DNA of 9,640 nt from Gammaproteobacteria bacterium (lineage in GTDB: Bacteria > Pseudomonadota > Gammaproteobacteria > Steroidobacterales > SZUA-146), in assembly GCA_003228965.1 (NCBI GenBank), contig QIGP01000167.1:1-9640 (forward strand), read 5' to 3'. The first letter of the stretch is position 1; every line of letters starts with the position of its first letter. This document shows, piece after piece, positions 1-7,492 of this stretch. A program made the position numbers and the translations under genes. Under the pieces are notes generated by a model. It searched no databases. It saw only the letters and a list, made by a program, of their open reading frames with translations, and was not told the origin of the DNA.

Positions 1-3000
1 CTTGTCCGTCATGGCATGTAGTTGATCGAAACTGTCACGAATAACGCGTTCGTGGTCAGCGTTTATGTCCTGTCCGCTGTCGCGAAGATACTCCGCCAAC
101 GACTCGGTTTCATGACTTAAGTCGCCCATTGCGGAGATACCCGCCATGCGCGCGCCTCCCTTCAACGTGTGCAGGTGGCGCAGCAACTCTTCGAGACGTT
201 GGTGACTCGCCTCGTTCTGTGAAAACCAGCCGCTCAACGCCGCCTCGGACGCGTCGAGAATCTCTACCGACTCTTCCGCGAAAATGGTGGCAATCTCAAA
301 ATCGTATCCAGGCCCCATATCGGAAGCGACCGGCATTAACACTTCACCGGTGCCTTCCAGAGCTTCGGCCGCCGCACGTGCATCAACGCCAAGTTTGGGT
401 AGCGTTTCAATGTCGGCCATTAGCCACGATTGATCAGGTAACTCGGTCAGCGAATTAATGCCACGCACCAGGTACTCAAACTGATCGGCTGCTCGACCGA
501 TGATGCCAACAGCCTCGTGATTGAGAGGTCGCCCTTCCGCAAGCGCAGTACGCAATTGTTGATTTAACGATGTAGCGATTTCTGCAGCTGGAGTCGCCTT
601 GGCGGTATTCGCACTGCCACTGAGCGTGTGCCACGCCCTATGCAAGTTCTCAGTGACCTCAAAAGGCTCGGCCTTTTGCGATACGTCCAGAATGTAGGCA
701 CGCACGTCGGCCAGATGGCCAAGGCTTTCTTTGAGGAAAATATCGTATAGCGCAGGATCGAGATGTATGATGGGTGTCTCAAGGCCCGTATCAAATGACT
801 CGGCTCCGACGTCGACAAGATCGTCGGCGTCTACCGTCTCAACGGCGCGCGGCGCAAGCTCTGTGACTGAATGATCGCCAGGAATCTCGTGCGGCTGTTC
901 CTCTAACACAACGCCCGGGACTATCACCGATATCGAAGTCTCGTCCAGGTCCGTATGACCGATTTGTTCAGGAGAGCCAGGTACAGGCGTACTCAATGTC
1001 TGATCGCTCTCGTCAGAATCGGATAGCACGACGTCAGCGTCGTCTATCGCAAAGATATCCTCTTCACCGAATCCATCGAGTATTATTTCTTCACTGTCTT
1101 CAAAATTCACCTCGCTAATATCTAACCCGGCGGCCGCGCTGTCATTAGTTGTATCGGTCAAATCACCAAGCACGTCCTCCAGATCACCGAGTACATTCTG
1201 AGCCTCGTCCGCAGGCTCATCCACCTCGGTTGGCTGAGCGCTGTTGTGATCGTGTAGTGATACACGTTCAGGTGCGTCGGAAGCTTCGTCGCCCGCCAAT
1301 ACCTGATCGAGAATCGCCTGTTGGGCTATATCGGTCTCGGACCGTTTTGCTTCTTCCGGACCGTCACTGTCTTCGTTGGCAGCGGCTTGATCGGCAATCG
1401 CCTTGTCGCGAGCTTCCAGAATGTGCCAGGCCGACTCCATCAATCGGTTCAGCGACGCAGGAGTGGGGGTACCGACTTCCAACTGCTCAATGAGTGCTGG
1501 TAGGCCGTCAACGGCCTGCTCAATTACGGCGACTACTTCAGGTGTCGCGTCGAAATCATGGCCAACTACTTTGTTAACCAGATTCTCAAAACTCCAGGCA
1601 TATTCGCCAATGAGCATGGCACCAACCATGCGACCACTGCCTTTAAGCGTATGGAACGAACGGCGCATGGTCAACAATACTTCACGGCTGTTCAGGTCCT
1701 GTTTCCAGCGAGGCACTGCGCGACGCAGCATGACAACTTCTTCTTTCGCTTCTTCTATGAATAGCTCAAGCAATTCAGGGTCAACCCGTCGACCGCTAAA
1801 GCCGGCCAGCGGTTCTTCAAGGGCCGCCGCTCGGCGAGCCGCGTCGTTAGACGCATTAAACTGTGATGCTTCACGCACGTCGGTAGCTTCGAACACGTCG
1901 GGAGATGCCGGGGTTGAACCCGTCTCTTCGTCGACGAAGATGTCACTACCGGCATGAACTGCGGACTGATCGTTTTCGGCGTTAGGCTGGCGTTTAATAG
2001 ACTCGAGACAGCGCTCTGCGTTGTCGAGCATGTACCACGGATCGGAGCGTCCACTGCGAATGGTCTCCATGTAGTACTCGATACTGACGATAGCGTCGGC
2101 TAGCCGGTCAAGTTCGTGCGTGTGTTTGCTAATATCTGCTTCGTTGGTCACGGCATTAATGTGCCACTCAACTCGGGACAGAAGTTCTGAAGCACGCTCT
2201 TTCTCGAGCATGCCAAGGCCTGCACGAATGCCTACAATCAGTTTCGGAATAATGTCCAGAACCGTACCGTTTTGGGGATTGTCGACGTACTGCGAAAGCA
2301 TTTCCTTGATGCGCGTAAGATTAACCACGCACTCGCGCAATACCGCGCCCGTTACGCTTTTGCGATCGGCTTGTGCGGCCATTTCGCTGGCCGTTGTAGG
2401 CAGGCCACCGTCGCCCTGGCCTCCAGGAAGAATAATTCCCAAGAGCTGCTCGTCAATAGCGTCTTCTACGTTAATTAATGTTGCTGCAATTTGCAGCAGG
2501 TCGTCATCGCCCGTTCGCTTGTCTTCAATAAAGGTGTGCATGCGGCGCGCTTCGGCGGCCACTTGCTGGCGTAACGCGTCGAGGCCGAGCATGCCAAGCG
2601 TGTCTCCAAGTTTTTTCATGGAGTCGCGCTGAGACTCGAGCTCTTCGTGATTGTCGCTCTTGGTGCGCACAAATACGTCGATAGCGTCTTTTACGTTGCC
2701 CACGTCTTGCTTAATCGCCGCACCCACGGTTTTCATAAGCTCAACACTTGGCCCTTGCAAGTTAATATGTTGGCCCGCCGTACCGACGTCACCAGGCTCA
2801 AGAAGCTCTGAAAGACTGAACGAGTTTTTAATGCCCTCTACGCGTTTGCCGTTAGTCTCGGCACGTGCAACGTAGTACAACAAATTGTTGACCAGGCTCC
2901 GTGGCGGATCTTGCACGAAAGGTTCTTCACCGTGTAGCGAAAGTTGTTTGAGTACGCCGTCGGCTTGGCCCAACAAGCGCTTGATTGCAGCGCTCGGTAA

Positions 3001-3687
3001 CAGTCCACCTTCTTGCACCGATTCGATGACGCCTCCGAGTATCCACCAGAACTGATAGACAGGAGAGGTTGCTGAGCCCGCTTCAAGTTTGGCCGCCACG
3101 CCACCCAGTCGAGCCAGATTATTCAGCGTGTCTTCGCTGCGCAGCCAACCCAACAGGGCTTTTTGGTAGTGTGGACGCAGCTTCTTGGCCAGCACTTTGT
3201 AGTCAAGCGTGCCAGGTGGCTTGGATCGTTCTGGCGTCGCCGCGCTTTGATCGATATTGAGAACAAACAATGAGCTTTCGGACAACAGCGGACTGCCGCG
3301 GACCGCGCGCAAATCGTTGAGTAGTGGTAGTAAAACCAGCGGTATGTCGTGCCCGCCGCCTGCCACGCGATCAAGATAGCTCGGTAGTTGCACGATGGCA
3401 CGCGACAACACTTCGAGGCCGTCGTCAATCGACGCTTCACGCGAATCCATTTTTCGTGACAGCGACACCATTTCTTCAACCAGCAAGGCACCACCGTACA
3501 CTTCGACCATGCGAAGAGCGCCGTGCGCCGAGTGCAGAAGGTCGCACACATTGGAAAGTGCCGTCGTGTCGCTCGGTTGATCCGCAAATTTTTGCAGCTG
3601 CGTGCGCGCGTCATTAAACGTACTGCTCAGCTCTTTGCGAACCCACTCCAACCCTTCAGCAGGAGAACGTGTGGCAACGTTAGCCAT
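1..3687 (-). CDS. chpA: ChpA-type hybrid chemotaxis histidine kinase, N-terminal part (partial, 3' end outside window)
   Basis: The frame is open from an ATG at 3687 down to base 1 without a stop (1229 codons), so only the N-terminal part is present. ChpA is the CheA-like kinase of the Pil-Chp type IV pilus pathway; Pseudomonas ChpA is about 2500 residues with many phosphotransfer (Hpt) domains before the kinase, CheW-like and receiver domains, which here lie off the window. Visible layout: a FimL-like N-terminal domain (residues 13 to about 130) with a degenerate Hpt motif (H52, but His instead of Lys at 55); a second Hpt-like helix region around 357-376 with no His; a helical domain around 435-560 containing SIEYYMETIRSG; a canonical Hpt with HTLKGSGRMVG (H679); an acidic linker (about 773-974); an Hpt with HTLSGSA (H1020); and a canonical Hpt with HTLKGGARMAG (H1173). 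A purine-rich stretch (GGAAGAAG) precedes the start. It follows pilJ by 48 nt, as a co-transcribed gene. The catalytic part is not seen, so the kinase role is inferred from family and synteny. Confidence 0.93.
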   Translation of the reverse strand, partial: MANVATRSPAEGLEWVRKELSSTFNDARTQLQKFADQPSDTTALSNVCDLLHSAHGALRMVEVYGGALLVEEMVSLSRKMDSREASIDDGLEVLSRAIVQLPSYLDRVAGGGHDIPLVLLPLLNDLRAVRGSPLLSESSLFVLNIDQSAATPERSKPPGTLDYKVLAKKLRPHYQKALLGWLRSEDTLNNLARLGGVAAKLEAGSATSPVYQFWWILGGVIESVQEGGLLPSAAIKRLLGQADGVLKQLSLHGEEPFVQDPPRSLVNNLLYYVARAETNGKRVEGIKNSFSLSELLEPGDVGTAGQHINLQGPSVELMKTVGAAIKQDVGNVKDAIDVFVRTKSDNHEELESQRDSMKKLGDTLGMLGLDALRQQVAAEARRMHTFIEDKRTGDDDLLQIAATLINVEDAIDEQLLGIILPGGQGDGGLPTTASEMAAQADRKSVTGAVLRECVVNLTRIKEMLSQYVDNPQNGTVLDIIPKLIVGIRAGLGMLEKERASELLSRVEWHINAVTNEADISKHTHELDRLADAIVSIEYYMETIRSGRSDPWYMLDNAERCLESIKRQPNAENDQSAVHAGSDIFVDEETGSTPASPDVFEATDVREASQFNASNDAARRAAALEEPLAGFSGRRVDPELLELFIEEAKEEVVMLRRAVPRWKQDLNSREVLLTMRRSFHTLKGSGRMVGAMLIGEYAWSFENLVNKVVGHDFDATPEVVAVIEQAVDGLPALIEQLEVGTPTPASLNRLMESAWHILEARDKAIADQAAANEDSDGPEEAKRSETDIAQQAILDQVLAGDEASDAPERVSLHDHNSAQPTEVDEPADEAQNVLGDLEDVLGDLTDTTNDSAAAGLDISEVNFEDSEEIILDGFGEEDIFAIDDADVVLSDSDESDQTLSTPVPGSPEQIGHTDLDETSISVIVPGVVLEEQPHEIPGDHSVTELAPRAVETVDADDLVDVGAESFDTGLETPIIHLDPALYDIFLKESLGHLADVRAYILDVSQKAEPFEVTENLHRAWHTLSGSANTAKATPAAEIATSLNQQLRTALAEGRPLNHEAVGIIGRAADQFEYLVRGINSLTELPDQSWLMADIETLPKLGVDARAAAEALEGTGEVLMPVASDMGPGYDFEIATIFAEESVEILDASEAALSGWFSQNEASHQRLEELLRHLHTLKGGARMAGISAMGDLSHETESLAEYLRDSGQDINADHERVIRDSFDQLHAMTDK

Positions 3688-3735
3688 GATGCATCTTCTT
3701 CCGGTCGTTCTTGATCATTTGCAAATATTGTCCGT

Positions 3736-5829
3736 TCACGACGAGGATTTCTCGTCGACCAGTAATGTGTCGATGAATTCGTTTTCTTCAGTAGCCAAAT
3801 TTCCCAGCATGGCGTCCTCGGCCTCTTCGGCCGCTATGGCTTCTTCCATGACCATCTCTTTGGGTAACGTAAACCCGGCAACAGAGCGGCGTAGCTGCGA
3901 AGACATCTCAGCAAGTTTACTGATCGATTCAGAAGTTGCACTCGTGTTTTCTGCGGTTTGCGCACTGATTTCCTGTAGCACGCCCATATTTCGGGTAACG
4001 TCAGAAGCGGCCGTAGCCTGCTGCCGGGCCGATCCCGAAATGTTTTGCACAAGGCTAGCGATCTGATTGGATACTTTTTCAATTTCATCAAGCGCGGCAC
4101 CCGCATTTTCGGCAAGCAGCGCTCCGCTCACCACATCGGTCGTACTACGTTCCATTGAAACTACGGCTTCGTTGGTATCGGCCTGAATGGTCTTAACCAG
4201 CACTTCAATTTGTTTGGTTGCGTTGGTACTGCGTTCAGCCAGTCGCTGCACTTCATCGGCGACCACGCCGAAACCGCGACCCGCCTCGCCTGCCATCGAC
4301 GCTTGAATGGAAGCGTTAAGCGCAAGAATATTGGTTTGTTCCGCAATGTCGTTAATCAGTTCGACAATGTTGCCAATTTCCTGTGAGCTCTCACCCAACC
4401 GTTTAATGCGCTTGGAAGTGTCCTGAATGGTTTCGCGAATGGTGTTCATGCCGTCTATTGTTCGACGCACCGCCTCGCCACCTTTGTGAGCAATTTCTAC
4501 TGAATTACGCGCCACTTCACTGGAGCGTTCCGCGTTACTGGATACCTGATCGATAGAGTGTGCCATTTTGGTAATGGATTCAGTTGCCGAAGCCACCTGA
4601 TTCGACTGATTGTCGCTGGCCTTGGCCAAATGATTGGCTGAGGCCTGAGTTTGGCGCGCCGCCGAATCGACAGACTCTGCCGCGCCGTCGATGGTCGACA
4701 CCAGATCGCGCAGCGCCTCGATCGCGTAGTTAATGGCGTCGGCAATTGCACCGGTGATGTCTTCGGTCACCGTGGCTTCCACGGTGAGATCGCCATCGGC
4801 AAGATCGCCCATTTCGTCGAGCAATCGCAAAATGGCTTCTTGCTGCTGATCAGCAAGATCAGAGTGCGACGTATCGACCACAGTTTCGACAGGTTGGGGC
4901 GCTGTTTTAACCGCTGCGCGCAAGAGACCAATGCAGCAGAGTAAGGCACTGCCAAGCAGCGCCAAAGGTAGCCACGAGATGTTCCACCAGACCGCTCCTT
5001 CAGTTGCGTCGATACGGGCGCGAGTCGCGCTGCGGTGGAGCTCGCGGCTGGCGGATTCGATTTGCGCAGCAGCCAGTCGTGCTTCAAGAGTTTTTTCAAT
5101 GGCGGCAAGCGTGTTTCCAAGCTCGATTGACACACTGGACATGGCGTTTTGAATAGAGTCGAGTTGAGGTTGTAACCTCGTGCCGGTAAGCGCTGGCACA
5201 CCAGGCATTGATCCGGAACTACCAAGCGCCGTAACCACTTCCCGAAGGTAGGCTTGAGGCTTCTCCAGTCCTTCAGCCTCGAGACTATCGCCGCGCTTAT
5301 CAAGGTTCTGCAGCAGCTGTTCGGCTCGTAGCTCAAAACGCTCAAGCGCTGGCAGAAACCGGCTGCGTTGAGCAGGTGATAACGATGCGGCCATGTTACC
5401 CATTTCGCTGAGCAGCGTACGTATACGCAAACTGGTCAAAACAGCCGAATCGAGTCCTTGAAGAATGTCTTCTTTTGCGGCCAGGACTTTCTTGACATTG
5501 ACAGCAATGAGGCCCCAGGAACCCTCAATTTTCTTCGCGTTAAGCCCGCCCACATCTTCGGCCATTACTCGCACAGCCGCGTTGCTTGGGAAATTTCGCT
5601 GCGCGCGCGTTATACGGTCAAAGGCTCCGGACTGACCCGTGAGCGCATCGCGAGCATCGGACGCGGTACTGAACGCGTCGGATGTTAGCGCAAGCACTTC
5701 GGCCTGACGACTGCCAGCGGCATCGGATTTTGCCGACAAAAACTGAAGCGCCACTGCTCCCAGCAGCAGAACGCTCAAAAGTATTCCGAGAAACAGGGCG
5801 CTGCCCGCCCCTTGCTCACGACTCATCAT
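3736..5829 (-). CDS. pilJ: PilJ-type methyl-accepting chemotaxis receptor of the Pil-Chp system
   Basis: The product is a 697-residue inner-membrane chemoreceptor that feeds the ChpA kinase through PilI. There is a transmembrane helix at about 9-30, a mostly helical periplasmic sensor (about 31-280) of the PilJ type, a second transmembrane helix at about 284-304, a HAMP-like segment ending near 378 (GDLTVEATVTEDITGAIADA at 346-365), and a long cytoplasmic coiled coil. The signalling hairpin tip lies around 493-520 (EQTNILALNASIQASMAGEA, then GRGF), which is diagnostic of MCP proteins. The core ends at GFTLP (652-656), after which about 41 residues rich in Glu, Asp and Ala form an acidic tail that I do not expect in PilJ. 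Two adjacent ATG codons (5829 and 5826) could start translation; the Shine-Dalgarno sequence is weak. It lies 91 nt after pilI and 48 nt before chpA. No pilK gene follows it. Confidence 0.95.
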   Translation of the reverse strand: MMSREQGAGSALFLGILLSVLLLGAVALQFLSAKSDAAGSRQAEVLALTSDAFSTASDARDALTGQSGAFDRITRAQRNFPSNAAVRVMAEDVGGLNAKKIEGSWGLIAVNVKKVLAAKEDILQGLDSAVLTSLRIRTLLSEMGNMAASLSPAQRSRFLPALERFELRAEQLLQNLDKRGDSLEAEGLEKPQAYLREVVTALGSSGSMPGVPALTGTRLQPQLDSIQNAMSSVSIELGNTLAAIEKTLEARLAAAQIESASRELHRSATRARIDATEGAVWWNISWLPLALLGSALLCCIGLLRAAVKTAPQPVETVVDTSHSDLADQQQEAILRLLDEMGDLADGDLTVEATVTEDITGAIADAINYAIEALRDLVSTIDGAAESVDSAARQTQASANHLAKASDNQSNQVASATESITKMAHSIDQVSSNAERSSEVARNSVEIAHKGGEAVRRTIDGMNTIRETIQDTSKRIKRLGESSQEIGNIVELINDIAEQTNILALNASIQASMAGEAGRGFGVVADEVQRLAERSTNATKQIEVLVKTIQADTNEAVVSMERSTTDVVSGALLAENAGAALDEIEKVSNQIASLVQNISGSARQQATAASDVTRNMGVLQEISAQTAENTSATSESISKLAEMSSQLRRSVAGFTLPKEMVMEEAIAAEEAEDAMLGNLATEENEFIDTLLVDEKSSS

Positions 5830-5844
5830 TATTTCTTACTCGTC

Positions 5845-5872
5845 CGTTAATTCGATTGTGACGCTAATTCGA
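5845..5872. repeat. Pair of 11-bp direct repeats in the pilI-pilJ gap
   Basis: In the 91-nt gap between pilI and pilJ, CGTTAATTCGA (5845-5855) and CGCTAATTCGA (5862-5872) are direct repeats differing at one base, with starts 17 nt apart. The second overlaps the palindrome ATTCGAAT. Together they lie 16 to 43 nt upstream of the pilJ start. They could be a protein-binding site for an internal promoter or simply AT-rich chance similarity. I see no clear promoter hexamers here, so the role is unassigned. Confidence 0.3.
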
Positions 5873-5920
5873 ATGTTGCATTTCAGTGATGACAGCGCCG
5901 ATTAGCGACACTGTAAAATA

Positions 5921-6469
5921 CTAGTGGGCGGCGTAAGCGCCGCCAGTGTTAACCAATTTAATAACGTCAATGACCGACCAGGTTTTATCGTCTTGAGCAA
6001 ACGTGCCGAGCACATAGTCGCCAAGCGGTGTAGACGAACTCGTCGCCATGGTCATTTTCGCCGGAAAACGTCGAAACCCATGCACTTCGTCTACCACTAT
6101 AGCGACAGGTGCGGAGTCAATGTTAATCAGGACTATTCGGCTGTCCCTGCCAATAACGGTAGGTTGATCACCGCAAAACAGACGCACGTCAATGACCGGG
6201 AACAGTGTGCCGCGTACATTTGATAGCCCGAGCATCCAGCGGCGCGAGCCAGGCACGCGCGTGGTCGCTGATTTCTTCAGCACCTCAAGCACCTGCTCCT
6301 GAGGAATCAGGTAGTGTATGTCGTCAATTGAGACTCCTACGCCGACCCATTCGGCGCGTGATTTTTGCACCTGTACGTCGGCCGAGCGCGCACGCTGCTC
6401 CATTGCGGTTAATAGCTGAAACGGACTGTTCGACAGCAGCGATAGCGAAGATGTTGGGGCAGTGCTCAT
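5921..6469 (-). CDS. pilI: PilI, CheW-like adaptor of the Pil-Chp system
   Basis: The product is a 182-residue CheW-domain protein. CheW-like adaptors link the receptor tip (PilJ) to the kinase (ChpA) in the cytoplasmic signalling array. The N-terminal 38 residues are a variable, Ser-rich lead-in. The CheW fold covers about 39-175: VGVSIDDIHYLIPQEQV (44-60), the core motif WMLGLSNVRGTLFPVIDVR (78-96), RIVLINI (111-117), and VAIVVDEVHGFRRF (122-135) as the conserved VD.V.G strand-loop. Length is close to Pseudomonas PilI (about 178). The ATG lies only 2 nt after the pilH stop, without an obvious Shine-Dalgarno sequence, which suggests translational coupling to pilH. The best alternative would be another CheW paralogue, but the position between pilH and pilJ makes PilI the natural call. 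Confidence 0.93.
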   Translation of the reverse strand: MSTAPTSSLSLLSNSPFQLLTAMEQRARSADVQVQKSRAEWVGVGVSIDDIHYLIPQEQVLEVLKKSATTRVPGSRRWMLGLSNVRGTLFPVIDVRLFCGDQPTVIGRDSRIVLINIDSAPVAIVVDEVHGFRRFPAKMTMATSSSTPLGDYVLGTFAQDDKTWSVIDVIKLVNTGGAYAAH

Positions 6470-6471
6470 AA

Positions 6472-6834
6472 TCAGGCCAGCGCTGCCGCGGTTTTTTCAA
6501 GCAAAGTTTCAGCAGAGAACGGCTTCACAATGTAGTCGACCGCGCCCTGGCGCATGCCCCATATGCGATCGGTTTTCTGGTTTTTAGTGGTAACCATAAT
6601 GACCGGTATTTCGGCTGTCGTCGGATCTTTTCTGAGCTGGCGGGTCGCCTGAAATCCGTTAAGACCTGGCATAACCACGTCCATTAAAATTAAATCGGGC
6701 TTGGATTCACGCGCCATTTGCACACCGCGCTCGCCGCTTTCAGCAGACAGAATTTCGTAGCCTTGACCTTCAAGAGTTAATTTGATGACGTGTACTTCGG
6801 TCGGCGAGTCATCCACAATAAGTACTACAGGCAT
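6472..6834 (-). CDS. pilH: PilH, CheY-like response regulator
   Basis: The product is a single-domain receiver of 120 residues when started at the ATG at 6834. That start is preferred because it begins MPVVLIVDDSP, directly at the first receiver strand, gives the family length (Pseudomonas PilH about 121), and has AGGGG seven nt upstream. A start 14 codons earlier would overlap pilG by 32 nt and add residues unlike the family. Receiver residues are all present: acidic pair D8-D9, phosphoacceptor D52 in LILMDVVMPGLNGFQATRQL, T82/T83, and K104 before Pro. The stretch MPGLNGFQATRQL is typical of PilH. In the Pseudomonas model PilH and PilG are the two phosphorylation outputs of ChpA, with PilH tied to pilus retraction and to acting as a phosphate sink. 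It sits 10 nt after pilG and 2 nt before pilI. Confidence 0.94.
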   Translation of the reverse strand: MPVVLIVDDSPTEVHVIKLTLEGQGYEILSAESGERGVQMARESKPDLILMDVVMPGLNGFQATRQLRKDPTTAEIPVIMVTTKNQKTDRIWGMRQGAVDYIVKPFSAETLLEKTAAALA

Positions 6835-6841
6835 CAACGTT

Positions 6842-6846
6842 CCCCT
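6842..6846 (-). promoter_or_regulatory. Ribosome binding site for pilH, overlapping the pilG stop codon
   Basis: On the minus strand AGGGG lies seven nt before the ATG at 6834. Its first two bases are the last two of the pilG TAG stop. This decides the pilH start in favour of 6834 over the upstream in-frame ATG at 6876 and implies that ribosomes ending pilG expose the pilH site, a common coupling arrangement. Confidence 0.65.
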
Positions 6847-7252
6847 ATCGCTCAACGTGACGTTCAATAGCGCCAAGCAGTTCGTCTTTGGTGAAAGGCT
6901 TGGTCAAATATTGCTCCGAACCCACAATACGGCCACGCGCGCGATCAAACAGCCCATCTTTGCTCGAGAGCATAATCACCGGAATACTTCGGAACACTTT
7001 GTTGTTCTTGATGAGCGAACAGGTCTGGTAACCGTCGAGCCGAGGCATCATGATGTCGACAAATACAATGTCGGGTTGGTGATCGGCAATTTTCGACAGC
7101 GCATCAAAACCGTCCTCGGCTGTATATACGTCGCATCCTTCCTTGGACAAAAGCGTCTCGGCAGTGCGTCTGATAGTCTTACTGTCGTCTATCACCAGTA
7201 CTTTAAGACCGGTTAAGTCACTGGAGTTCGCTGTCACAATATTCGTCCTCAT
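6845..7252 (-). CDS. pilG: PilG, CheY-like response regulator
   Basis: The product is a single-domain receiver of 135 residues from the ATG at 7252, the same length as Pseudomonas PilG. The frame extends 12 codons further up to a TTG at 7288, but there is no ribosome site there and that extension has no family match; a short G-rich stretch (GGGGCC) precedes the ATG. Key receiver residues are present: D22-D23, phosphoacceptor D66 in IVFVDIMMPRLDGYQT, S96/S97, and K118 before Pro119. The strings IDDSKTIRRTAETLL (21-35), MLSSKDGLFDRARGRIVGSE (94-113) and YLTKPFTKDELLGAI (115-129) are highly characteristic of PilG. PilG is the output regulator linked to pilus extension and cAMP production in Pseudomonas. 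It is the first gene of the minus-strand operon and is divergent from gshB. Confidence 0.95.
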   Translation of the reverse strand: MRTNIVTANSSDLTGLKVLVIDDSKTIRRTAETLLSKEGCDVYTAEDGFDALSKIADHQPDIVFVDIMMPRLDGYQTCSLIKNNKVFRSIPVIMLSSKDGLFDRARGRIVGSEQYLTKPFTKDELLGAIERHVER

Positions 7253-7311
7253 AAACGGCCCCGAAGACCTCTGGTCGGGCTCTGGCAACGCGCGTCATAC
7301 AGCACGTAAGC

Positions 7312-7328
7312 CTCCAGACCGGTCGGAG
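7312..7328. repeat. Imperfect inverted repeat upstream of pilG
   Basis: CTCC-A-GACC|GGTC-GGAG forms an inverted repeat with one unpaired A at 7316. The centre GACCGGTC is a perfect 8-bp palindrome. It lies 60-76 nt upstream of the pilG ATG and about 7 nt downstream (in the pilG direction) of the weak -10-like TATTTT. A position near a transcription start would suit an operator, but it could equally be an RNA hairpin in the pilG leader or chance. No regulator is identified. Confidence 0.25.
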
Positions 7329-7409
7329 AGTGATAAAATAGTCGGCAATTCGGTCTTATTGACTGAAATGCAACGCTTTTTTTGCAATGAAGATAAGGTT
7401 TTAACACAT

Positions 7410-7426
7410 TGGAAGCCGCGCTTCCA
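7410..7426 (+). promoter_or_regulatory. Stem-loop in the gshB leader (upstream hairpin)
   Basis: TGGAAGC-CGC-GCTTCCA is a perfect 7-bp stem with a 3-nt loop, about 80 nt upstream of the gshB start. Only three T residues follow on the plus strand, too few for a convincing intrinsic terminator. It may be part of a structured leader with the hairpin at 7463-7479. Confidence 0.35.
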
Positions 7427-7462
7427 TTTGCCCAATCAAGAATTTGAACATTGATCCCAAAA

Positions 7463-7479
7463 AGGGCCCGTACGGCCCT
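7463..7479. promoter_or_regulatory. GC-rich hairpin before gshB; terminator-like on the minus strand
   Basis: AGGGCC-CGTAC-GGCCCT is a perfect 6-bp stem with a 5-nt loop, ending 13 nt before the gshB ribosome binding site. On the plus strand it would sit in the gshB leader. On the minus strand it is followed at once by five T residues (7463-7459), with the first T also closing the stem, so it has the shape of a short intrinsic terminator that would stop antisense transcription from gshB before it reaches pilG. Direction and function are uncertain; the T-run is short. Confidence 0.35.
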
Positions 7480-7492
7480 GAACGTCCTACAC

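Noticed and set aside
1403..1957. Plus-strand open frame of 184 codons, and similar ones at 129-458, 1149-1493, 2120-2632 and 3602-4066
   Set aside because: They lie antisense to chpA and pilJ, whose frames are continuous and carry clear domain motifs. The antisense products are Ser/Arg-rich without any recognisable motif.
3123..3614. Minus-strand open frame of 163 codons inside chpA
   Set aside because: It is in a different frame from the chpA sequence that matches the FimL-like domain, and its product is Cys/Arg-rich and featureless.
7369..7387. Inverted repeat TGCAA / TTGCA around a seven-T run
   Set aside because: The stem is only 5 bp, AT-rich, and the T-run is inside the loop, so it is not terminator-shaped.
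7359..7397. Sigma-70 promoter for gshB from TTGACT and GATAAG
   Set aside because: The two hexamers are 27 nt apart, too far for one promoter, and neither has a partner at 16-18 nt.
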